A DNA stretch of 38,454 bases from F23-B02 sp963613665 (GTDB lineage Bacteria > Bacillota > Clostridia > Oscillospirales > Oscillospiraceae). The stretch spans positions 1-38,454 of the forward strand of contig CAVEAL010000021.1 of NCBI GenBank assembly GCA_963613665.1, given 5' to 3'. The notes under the pieces are model-generated. The model saw only the letters and a program-made list of their open reading frames with translations, was not told the origin of the DNA and did no database searches. Positions 6,160-15,100 of this stretch are shown piece after piece (position 1 is the first letter of the stretch; each line of letters begins with the position of its first letter). The position numbers and the translations under genes are program-made.

Positions 6160-8388
6160 ATGCTGAAAAAACACTTCAGGGCTGCACTGAGCCTCGTGCT
6201 GGCTATGGTTCTCACCTTCAGCACATGCGCGAACGTCTTTGCGGCGACAAACAAGAACACTTACATCAAAGACGTAGTATTGAGCTACGGCAAGACGGCT
6301 GACGAGGCCAAGGCCTGGCTTACGGAAAACGGCTACGAGATACTCGACTACGACCTCAACGAGGGCGCGGACGACACCTTCTCGACGGCCCGCGCCGTGT
6401 ACCTTGGCTACACGACCACCGACAATGCAGAGGAAGCCATCACCGACATGCGTCTTATGAACATGAAGGGCGGCTACAGCGTTCAGGACTACCAGATGCT
6501 GCTCGACGAGCAGAAGGCGAACATAAGAACGTTCCTGGACGACTTCATCGTCGCCATAAACGAGTACAGAACCAACTACGCCGCCGGACAGACCCGCGCG
6601 GTCGTGGCTCACGACATGCTCAACGTCCTGTATGACGACGACACCCAGCAGTACATGGGCGACCTGCTGCTCAACAAGGTAAAGGAAGAGTACACCGACG
6701 CGGAGTGGAGCGCGCTCAGCGAGGAAGAGCAGGCCAAGATCGCCGACATGACCACCATCATCATGCAGGCAAACGCCGACGCGGTCACAACCATCGAGCA
6801 GACCATCGCAACGGCGACCGACACCGGCGACACGCTCTGGATAGACAGATACGACAGCGCCGGAAGCTACGACGATATGCTCGATGCACTCATGGAGGAG
6901 AAAAACCTCACCGTGAACGAGGCCGAAAAGCAGCTTGCCGCAGAGTACGACGAGGACGCAAAGATAATAGCGGCACAGTTTGAAAACTACAAGACCTATC
7001 TCGAAAAATACACCGATTCCGAAGTCTCCTTCGAAACCACCGAGGAGGAGCTGACGGCCTATCAGGAGGCACACGCAGACTTTGACCTTGTAAACTGGTT
7101 TGCCGCCGGCACTCAGTACGAGCTCATCTCAAAGCTCGAAAACGACGGCGTATCCCTGTATGAGCTCGTGACGAGCGGGGACTACGACGTAAAGGGCGCG
7201 GACCGCTACATGCTCTATCCTCTCGTGTCCTGCCTGACCGAGGGACAGAGAGCCTGCCTTGATTTCCTGCCCATGTATCAGATCGTGGCGCTGGGCATAA
7301 ACAACGACGCTTCCGCCAAGGAAGGCGCGGAGAACTTCCTGACCGACGAGATGAAGGAGAACCTGAAGACCTCGATCTACGACGGGATCGACCGCAGCAT
7401 CTTCAGCGGCGACGTTGCCCTTACGAACGAGGCGCTGCGCCTTCAGGCGGCCACGGGCAAGAACGCCGTCGATACCGCGTGGGATCACATCTCCGGCGTA
7501 TCCATCGCGCTTTATGCATCGTTTGCCTTATCGCTCGCGACAACGATCGGAGCATGGGTCATGAACATCAGAATGAACAACATTTATTCGATGTATAGTG
7601 ATTCGCTTTTCGAAGCATCGCAATCCATGGCCGGGGTCTACAAGCAGGTGACGCAGATCGCCGAAGGCGGAGCGACTGACGCGGAGACAGCTGCATATAA
7701 CGCAGCAATCATAAAAGGCAGAGGTGCAATCGGCGCCGGTGCAAGTGCACAGCGCTGGGCGGACTTCTTCAAGTACGCCGGCGTTGCAATGACCTGCATT
7801 TCCATCGTGCTCATCGGCCTGTCCCTCTGGAGCACCTATAACGACCTGAAGGATTACTACAACGCAGAGTTCACGCCCATCCCCATGCACATGGTCGATG
7901 AGAACGAAAACGAAAGCGGCGAAAAGGTCTATACCTATTACGATGCTGTAAAGTGCAACCGCGTCGAGGCCGGCTTTGTCACCGACGCAAACAGGCTCCT
8001 CGGCGACTACGGCGATATAAACGGCGACGTGGGCCGTCAGTGGGTAGCTCTTTACACCACGAAGGATAAAGCGGCGGGCGACCCGATAAAGTCCGTGCCC
8101 GTCGTGCAGTATAAGAGCAGCGACATTCCCAAGGACAGCAGCAATGCTCTTTCCATGTTCGGCGAGAACTCAGCCCAGAACCTCACCAACGAGCAGCTCG
8201 GCTACACCTATGACGACGACATGGGCGGCATCTACATGTTCTATAACGTGGACGAGAACGCCTTTGCGGGCAGTGTGTTCTCCGACAGCAGCTACATCCT
8301 CATAAGCGTTGCGGCGGCAGCCGTCATCGGCGTCGCGGCCTTCTTCGCAGGCACCGGAGTTCAGAAGAAAAAATTCAAGGAGGCATAA
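6160..8388 (+). CDS. Exported MABP-like protein with membrane hairpin (742 aa), paralog A
   Basis: AAGGAGG site before the ATG. A signal peptide (~1-29) is followed by a repeat at ~33-110 with GYEILDYDLN, VYLGYTTTDNAEEAITDMRL and NMKGGYS. Next comes a long helical, acidic region (~110-440), then two hydrophobic segments (~444-468 and ~536-560) separated by ~65 polar residues. After the second segment come EFTPIPMHMVDE, a second strand-rich part with DINGDVGRQWVALYT (~618), a C-terminal membrane helix (~709-733) and a basic tail. Predicted topology: long outer N-domain, short inner loop, outer middle domain, inner tail. Nearly the whole length is repeated by the next gene, which starts three bases after this stop. 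The helical domain plus membrane hairpin is reminiscent of alpha-helical pore-forming proteins, but I see no specific family match. Confidence 0.75.
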   Translation: MLKKHFRAALSLVLAMVLTFSTCANVFAATNKNTYIKDVVLSYGKTADEAKAWLTENGYEILDYDLNEGADDTFSTARAVYLGYTTTDNAEEAITDMRLMNMKGGYSVQDYQMLLDEQKANIRTFLDDFIVAINEYRTNYAAGQTRAVVAHDMLNVLYDDDTQQYMGDLLLNKVKEEYTDAEWSALSEEEQAKIADMTTIIMQANADAVTTIEQTIATATDTGDTLWIDRYDSAGSYDDMLDALMEEKNLTVNEAEKQLAAEYDEDAKIIAAQFENYKTYLEKYTDSEVSFETTEEELTAYQEAHADFDLVNWFAAGTQYELISKLENDGVSLYELVTSGDYDVKGADRYMLYPLVSCLTEGQRACLDFLPMYQIVALGINNDASAKEGAENFLTDEMKENLKTSIYDGIDRSIFSGDVALTNEALRLQAATGKNAVDTAWDHISGVSIALYASFALSLATTIGAWVMNIRMNNIYSMYSDSLFEASQSMAGVYKQVTQIAEGGATDAETAAYNAAIIKGRGAIGAGASAQRWADFFKYAGVAMTCISIVLIGLSLWSTYNDLKDYYNAEFTPIPMHMVDENENESGEKVYTYYDAVKCNRVEAGFVTDANRLLGDYGDINGDVGRQWVALYTTKDKAAGDPIKSVPVVQYKSSDIPKDSSNALSMFGENSAQNLTNEQLGYTYDDDMGGIYMFYNVDENAFAGSVFSDSSYILISVAAAAVIGVAAFFAGTGVQKKKFKEA

Positions 8389-8391
8389 AAG

Positions 8392-10626
8392 ATGCTCAAG
8401 AGATCATTGCAGACGGTCATAAGCCTTGTGCTGGCCGTGGTATTGACCTTCAGCACCTGTGCCGACGTTTTCGCGGCGACCTCAACCAAGACGTACATAA
8501 AGGACGTTGTGCTCAGCTACGGCAAAACAGCTGACGAGGCCAAGGCCTGGCTTACGGAAAACGGCTACGAGGTGCTTGACTACGACCTCAACGAGGACGC
8601 GGACGATACCTTCTCGACTGCACGCGCCGTCTACCTCGGCTACACCACCACCGACGACCCCGAACAGGCCGTCACCGATATGCGCCTTATGAACATGAAG
8701 GGCGGCTACAGCGTTCAGGATTACCAGATGCTGCTCGAGGATCAGAAGGCGAATATAAAGCTTTTCTTAAACGACTTCATCGTCGCCCTGAACGAATACA
8801 GGGCCAATTACGAGGCCGGCAGGGCCCGCGCCAAGGTCGCGCACGAGGTGCTGAATCTCCTGTACGACGACGATACCGAGCAGTACATGGGTGATCTTCT
8901 TCTCAACAAGATAAAGGAGGAGTACACCGACGCGGAGTGGAGCGCACTGAGTGAGGACGAGCAGGCCGGGGTCGCCGACATGACCACCATCCTCATGCAG
9001 GCAAACTCGCAGGCTGTCCTCGCCATCGAGCAGACCATAGCCATGGCGGCCGACAGCAGCTCGGAGCCCTGGACGGAGCGCTATAACGACATCGGAAGCT
9101 ACGACGATATGCTCGATGAGCTCATGGAGAGCAAGAATCTCTCCGTAAACGAGGCCGAAAAGCAGCTTGCCTCCGAGTACGACGAGGACGCAAAGGCAAT
9201 AGCCTCGAAGTTCACCGCATATGCGAGCTATCTTGAGACCTACACGGGCGAGGATATAGACCTCACCGCCTCCGAGGCGGAGATCGAGGCCTATCAGGCC
9301 GCTCACGAGGATTTTGATTACGCAAGCTGGTTTGCCGCCGGTGCGCAGTATGAGCTGCTCGGTCAGCTCGTAAACGACGATGTGACCCTGCTCGAGCTCA
9401 TAACCGGCGGCGAGTACGACGTGCAGGGCGCAGACCGCTACATGCTCTATCCTCTGGTAGCCTCGCTCAGCGAGGGGCAGAGAGCCTGCCTTGACTTCCT
9501 GACGATGTACTACATCGTCTCGATAGGTCTGTCCGGTGACGAGGCCGCCGAGAAGGCGATGGGCAGCATCGGCTTCCTCGACAAGCTCGGCAAGGAGAAA
9601 AACTCCGTCTACGACGGCGTTGACCGCACGCTTTTCGGCGGCAACGTCGCCCTGACAAACGAGGCGCTGCGCCTTCAGGCAGCCTCCGGCAAGAACGCGG
9701 TCGGTACCGCGTGGGATGAGATCTCAGCGACCACCTTCGTCCTGTACGGCGTTTTCGGACTTTCCGTTGTGCTCGCGGCAGCCTCATTTGCCATAAGCTC
9801 CCACCTGAGCAAGATGCTCCCGGTTATTAATATGGAGAGTGACGGCCTCATCAAAGCCGTCAACAATGCCATAGAGATAGGCGAAAATGCGTTCGATATG
9901 CAGACGATAACAAAAGCCGAGGAAACCACAGAGCTCGTCCGTGATAAATTGGCAGCCGTAACTGAGGGTCTGGGAACCACGAGGACATGGTCGAGAGTGC
10001 TCCAGTACGCCGGTGTCGCAATGACCTGCGTATCCGCCGTGCTCATCGGCCTGTCTCTCTGGAGCACCTATAACGACCTGAAGGATTACTACAACGCGGA
10101 GTTTACGCCGATACCCATGCATATGGTCGATGAGAGCGTGAACGATAACGACGAAAAGGTCTATACCTATTACACGGCCGTAAAGTGCAACCGTGTCGAG
10201 GCCGGAATGGTCACCGATGCAAACAGGCTGCTCGAGGACTACGGCGATATAAACGGCGACGTAGGCCGCCAGTGGGTAGCGCTGTACATCTCATACGATA
10301 AGTCGGCAGGCGATCCCATAACGACCGTGCCCGTCGTGAAGTACGAAAGCAGCGACATTCCCAAGGGCAGCAGCAACGCACTGTCAATGTTCGGCGAAAA
10401 CGTTGCTCAGAACCTCACGAACAAGCAGCTCGGCTACACCTACGCCGACGGCATGGACGGCATCTATATGTTCTACAACGTGGATGAGAACGCCTTCGCG
10501 GGCAGCGTGTTCTCCAACAGCAGCCACATACTCATAAGCGTTGCGGCGGCAGCCGTGATCGGCGTCGCGGCCTTCTTCGCAGGCGCCGGAGCACAGAAGA
10601 AAAAGACTCGGACCGAAGAGGCGTAA
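8392..10626 (+). CDS. Exported MABP-like protein with membrane hairpin (744 aa), paralog B
   Basis: Tandem duplicate of the preceding gene: same signal peptide type, MABP-like repeat (~33-110), helical region, hydrophobic segments (~446-472 and ~535-560), FTPIPMHMVDE, DINGDVGRQWVALYI and C-terminal helix with basic tail. Most blocks are highly similar by eye. The ~65-residue loop between the two hydrophobic segments (about nucleotides 9810-9990) and the segment at ~380-405 are very different from paralog A. The AGGAGG site lies across the end of paralog A, so translation is probably coupled. The conserved outside and divergent loop suggest that loop is under different selection or was replaced. 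Confidence 0.75.
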   Translation: MLKRSLQTVISLVLAVVLTFSTCADVFAATSTKTYIKDVVLSYGKTADEAKAWLTENGYEVLDYDLNEDADDTFSTARAVYLGYTTTDDPEQAVTDMRLMNMKGGYSVQDYQMLLEDQKANIKLFLNDFIVALNEYRANYEAGRARAKVAHEVLNLLYDDDTEQYMGDLLLNKIKEEYTDAEWSALSEDEQAGVADMTTILMQANSQAVLAIEQTIAMAADSSSEPWTERYNDIGSYDDMLDELMESKNLSVNEAEKQLASEYDEDAKAIASKFTAYASYLETYTGEDIDLTASEAEIEAYQAAHEDFDYASWFAAGAQYELLGQLVNDDVTLLELITGGEYDVQGADRYMLYPLVASLSEGQRACLDFLTMYYIVSIGLSGDEAAEKAMGSIGFLDKLGKEKNSVYDGVDRTLFGGNVALTNEALRLQAASGKNAVGTAWDEISATTFVLYGVFGLSVVLAAASFAISSHLSKMLPVINMESDGLIKAVNNAIEIGENAFDMQTITKAEETTELVRDKLAAVTEGLGTTRTWSRVLQYAGVAMTCVSAVLIGLSLWSTYNDLKDYYNAEFTPIPMHMVDESVNDNDEKVYTYYTAVKCNRVEAGMVTDANRLLEDYGDINGDVGRQWVALYISYDKSAGDPITTVPVVKYESSDIPKGSSNALSMFGENVAQNLTNKQLGYTYADGMDGIYMFYNVDENAFAGSVFSNSSHILISVAAAAVIGVAAFFAGAGAQKKKTRTEEA

Positions 10627-10658
10627 GACACGCCGCAGAAGCTCAAGGAATGATTTTT

Positions 10659-12128
10659 ATGAAGCTGAAAAAAATCATATCGTTTGCCCTCGCGCTCATG
10701 CTGTGCGCGGCGCTGTGTATCCCCGTCCTCGCCGACGAGGTCTGCGCAACGGTAAGCTCCGGCGGCACGCAGACGGACTACAGCTCCTTTCAGGAGGCGT
10801 GGAGCCGGGCCTGCGAGCTCGGAAGCAGCAGCGAGGTCACCTTCACCCTCCGCCGGAGCTGGAGAGCCACGGACGGCTCCTTCGGCAGTGGTACGGGCTT
10901 CAGCAACGGCGCGCTGAGCTACTCGGGCGCTAAAATGCTGACGCTCGACCTCAACGGCTATTGCATAGACAGGGGACTTTCGTCCCCCGTCAGCAACGGA
11001 GAGGTCATATGCGTTAACTCCCGCATGACCATCATCGACTCCGGAAGCGGCGAGTACACCGTGTCCAGGCTCTTCAAGGGCGGCGCTATCCAGAACGGCG
11101 CGTCAACGGCGCGCGGCGGCGGTGTTGTCGTCATGGACAATGCGGAGCTCAATTTTAACGGCGGCACGATACTCAACTGCGTTTCCACCGACGACGGCGG
11201 CGCGATAAGCGCCTTCGGCTCGGGCGCGGTGCTCAAGGTAAACGGCGGCGCGTTCTACGGCAACCGTACCTATGACGCGGCCGGCGAGTGCAGCGGCGGC
11301 GCGATATACTCAAACGCCGCCTCCGTTACCGTGAATAATGCCGTGTTCGAGGGCAATTACGCCGAGGATGACGGCGGCGCCGTGTATACCTACGGCGGCA
11401 GCCTCAAGCTCTCCTCGTCCTCGTTCTACTCCAATAACTGCGACGAGCTCGGCGGGGCCGTGTGCCTCGCGGGCTCGGCAACTGCCGAAATAACGGAATG
11501 CCTGTTTTCGCAAAACAGCTCGACGGAGGAGCACGGCGGCGCCGTGTACTGCGATTCGGGCTCCGGCACATATCTCAAAAGCTGCCGGATGTATTACAAC
11601 AGCGCGGCCAAGGACGGCGGCGCGCTGTATATAAATGCCGACAGGGTATTTGTGGTCGGCGGCGAGTACCGCTATAATACGGCTGCGAAAAACGGCGGCG
11701 GCATATATGTTGACAGTATGAACGACATAAACGCCTCCGGAAAGCTCATCGTTACGGACAACAGCGTAAACGGCAAGGCCAACGACCTCTGCCTTCAGGA
11801 CGGCACGGCATCGACGGCCTATCTGTACTGCGGCGGCTTTTACGAGGGCTCGAAAGTCCTGCTGTGCTCGACCGGCACGTCCTCGCGGCTTGCCATAAAG
11901 GGCATAGACAAGTTCCAGTACACAAATTACATAGGCTTTGACGAGGGCTATTCGCAGGATAAGCTCGTATCCTCGACGCTCAGTCAGGATAATATCCGCG
12001 CAGTGGCCTCCGCCATCGGCGGCGGAGATATAGCCTACGTCTGCGCCTGCGCTGCGGCGATAGCCGTTTTCGCGGTGTTCATCGTAAGGCGCGGAAAAAA
12101 GAAAAAGGAGGCGGGGGAATATGACTGA
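10659..12128 (+). CDS. Exported right-handed beta-helix protein with C-terminal membrane helix
   Basis: The ATG at 10659 is preferred over 10650 because AAGGA ends nine bases before it. Signal peptide at ~1-25. From ~100 to ~360 there are repeated turns with DGGAI, GGAIYSN, DGGAVY, LGGAVCL, HGGAVYC, DGGALY and NGGGIYV, spaced about 25-30 residues, typical of polymorphic-outer-membrane-protein/parallel beta-helix repeats. A C-terminal helix (~460-480) ends in a Lys/Arg-rich tail. Such folds act as adhesins or polysaccharide-binding or -cleaving domains. No lyase catalytic set is evident. Its stop overlaps the next start by eight bases, so it is part of the same operon. Probably a surface binding protein. 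Confidence 0.75.
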   Translation: MKLKKIISFALALMLCAALCIPVLADEVCATVSSGGTQTDYSSFQEAWSRACELGSSSEVTFTLRRSWRATDGSFGSGTGFSNGALSYSGAKMLTLDLNGYCIDRGLSSPVSNGEVICVNSRMTIIDSGSGEYTVSRLFKGGAIQNGASTARGGGVVVMDNAELNFNGGTILNCVSTDDGGAISAFGSGAVLKVNGGAFYGNRTYDAAGECSGGAIYSNAASVTVNNAVFEGNYAEDDGGAVYTYGGSLKLSSSSFYSNNCDELGGAVCLAGSATAEITECLFSQNSSTEEHGGAVYCDSGSGTYLKSCRMYYNSAAKDGGALYINADRVFVVGGEYRYNTAAKNGGGIYVDSMNDINASGKLIVTDNSVNGKANDLCLQDGTASTAYLYCGGFYEGSKVLLCSTGTSSRLAIKGIDKFQYTNYIGFDEGYSQDKLVSSTLSQDNIRAVASAIGGGDIAYVCACAAAIAVFAVFIVRRGKKKKEAGEYD

Positions 12129-15100
12129 AAACAGAAAACTTCATTTTATCACCGCCTCGATCTGCCTGCTGCTGGTGTTTGCGCTCCTGTTTACGGACGT
12201 GGGAAACGCGCTGGCGGTCACGGCGGAAAACGACTCGAAATACATCTCCGAGGTGCAGGTCTTCAGCGGCAGCAGCCTCGCCGAGGCGATAAAAAGCTGC
12301 GAGGCGGAGGGCTATGTTGCGGTCAAGAACAACATAAACCGCACAGAGTCCGGCGACAGCACGGATAACGGGATATACATCGTCGGCTATAAGACGACGA
12401 CCAACCCCGACGAGGCTATCACGGATATATCGCTTTTGCAGATGAACGGCGGCTATCAGTACTGCACCTACAGCGACATCGCCGAAAGAGCGATGGAAAA
12501 GCTCGGGAACATTCCCACGGAAATAAGCGACGCGATAAACGAGTTTGCCGCCAATTACAGCGCGGGAAGCCCCGCTGCCGTATCAGCCGTGAAGGTTCTC
12601 AACTGCTATCACATTGATGAGCTCAGCGGCATGAAGCTCGGCGACTATATGGTCAGCGGCAGCTGCACGGCAGACTTCGTAAAGAAGCTGCTCTCGCGTG
12701 CCAACACCTCGGTCGTGACCGCGTTCTGCAATGCACTCGTCCCCGGCGTCGCCGACTACGGCGAGGATAACTGGGCATCGAGGGTATCGGCATCGACGGT
12801 GCAGGCCGAGCTTGCCGAGGGCGATAACGACAACAAGCTCGACAGTCAGTACAAGGTACTTGCAAAGGAGCTTACCGACAGTCTCCAGTCCTTCGCGCAG
12901 AGCTACACTGCGGCAGCCGAGCGCTATGCGGCCTCCGGCGGCAAGGTGGAGACGAGCGTTTCCGACGAGAGCGAGACGGAGCTCAACGAGCAGACCGTTG
13001 AGGACGTATCGAGCGGCGGCGAGATCGAGACCGAGGACGGCGATGTGCTGTTCCTGACCGCCTACGATATGCTCAACCAGTATTCCTACGACGAAACGAC
13101 GCGCCTTGGCGACTACATCGTTGCGCTCGGAAACTCGTCGTATGACGAGTCGGCAAATCTGAGAAAGATATATCCTCTCGTTGACAGCCTCACCGACGGT
13201 CAGCTGGCTATGATGCGCATGTGCGGCGTAGCCTTCTCGGCCATCTATCTGTCAAACGACTCAAGCCTTATCGACGAGGCCGAAAAGCAGGTGACTGCGA
13301 TCAAGGAGGAGATATCCTCGCAGATCGGCACTGACAGCATGTCCATCTGGGTAGGCACCGACCAGACGGCCTTCGAGCAGAAGGTCGCCGTCACAAAGGA
13401 TGCATACAGGGCAAACTCAGCAGGTCAGATATACAATACCCTGACCACGCCCGACGGAATCGATAATTTCCTCTCAAGAGCAATGACAATGGTAAGCATA
13501 GTCTCGGGCGTGTTCGGTCTGGCGGCCTGCATCACTCATCTGGCGACATGGGCGATCAGCACGATATTTTTCGCCTCGGCCTTCACCGGCTCCGTGAGCG
13601 CGTGGGCGGTCTGCTGCGCGGGCATAGGCGTGAGCGCACTGAGCACGATATTCGGCGTTCTCGGCTGTGCGATGATAGTGCTAAGCTACGTCGCGTTCGC
13701 GGCAATGATCATTGTTGTCATCGCGCTGCTCATAAAGTACCTCTGGGATTCGTTCCACGACGATGACGAGGAGACCTTTACGCCCATTCCCTCGGTCATG
13801 TTCGACGTTGCCGACAACAGATACATAAGATATGACGCCGTGGAGCAAAACGGCAGCCCCGCCAATATAAACGGCGATAACGCGAGACGCTGGAACGCAC
13901 TTTACACGAGCAAGAGCAGCCACGCGGGCGATCCGATACAGTCCTCGCAGCTGGACGATCTTATAACGGTGCAGTACAACGATAACTCCGTGCCTCAGGG
14001 CTATAAGGCCGTCAAGTGCTTCGGCGAGGTCGGAGCGGCGAACCTCAACGCAAATTCGCGCTCGGATTCCTGCTCGGTGTATATGTTCTGCCGCACGACG
14101 AGCAAGATCATAAACGAGGGCGAGGAGCAGGATAAGGAGCCCGATACCGACGGCACCGAGGTCAAGAACGACGGGCAGTATATCTCAAAGCTTTCGCTTT
14201 CGGTCGAAAGCTCGGAGACGGCGGCAAAGGCCGCGCTCACCAAGAGCGGCTACTATGTTCTGGACGTGAACCTCACTCCTGTCACCGCCTCGCTGAAGAA
14301 ATACACCTATCTGGGCTACACCACGACGACGAACGCATCGGATGCCGTGACGGATATAAGAATATCCGCGAGAAACAGCTCGGCCTCATTCCTTTACGGC
14401 AGCGCCTCGTACACCGCCTGCGGCACGACCCCGACGGGCGATACCCTCTACTACACCTCGTATAAATCGGCGGGCTCGCCCATACTTGCGGACCTTCTGG
14501 TGAAGTATTCGCTCGACGATATACCGGAGGGCTATGAGCCGATAAACCTGTTCTGCGGCGGCAACGCATACAACCTCAATGTCGGCAGCGAGATCGACAA
14601 CACAGTAGAAAGGCATCACCGCTCGCAGACAAACGAGCATTGGAACGACAAGGGCGTGTATCTGTACTTCAAGCCCTCCGTTGCATACACAAGCGGCGAG
14701 GAGTATATCTCCGGCATCGTTCTTGTCGCCGGCAACGGCAGCGGCGAGCTGGGCAATTCGGCAGACGATTATATCAATGCCCTGAAGCTTCAGAAGTTCG
14801 ACCTGAGCCTGACCCATGCCGCAAAGATGAAGCTCCCCTCGGACGTGCACGGCATGGTGTCGGAGGATCGCTGGGCGACAAATGTGGAGACCTATATCTG
14901 CTATACGACAACGCACAATCCGTACAGGGCGATATACGGCATAAGATCGTATACCTCCGCTCCGGGCAATTTATCCGTTCCGGTTTTCCTCGGAACGTCC
15001 TCAAACGGCGCATACGCGGTGTGCGATGTTATGTTTGAGCTGCCGTATCTGGTCAGCGGCGGAAGCGCGGCAAAGTATTATATGCGCGGCATTTACGAGA

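Noticed and set aside
5376..7074. Long minus-strand frames opposite the 438- and 742-aa genes
   Set aside because: Shadow frames; the plus strand has ribosome sites, signal peptides and paralogy.
4830..12128. Sortase-type LPXTG anchors on the exported proteins
   Set aside because: C-termini have a membrane helix and basic tail, but no LPXTG or close variant precedes the helix.
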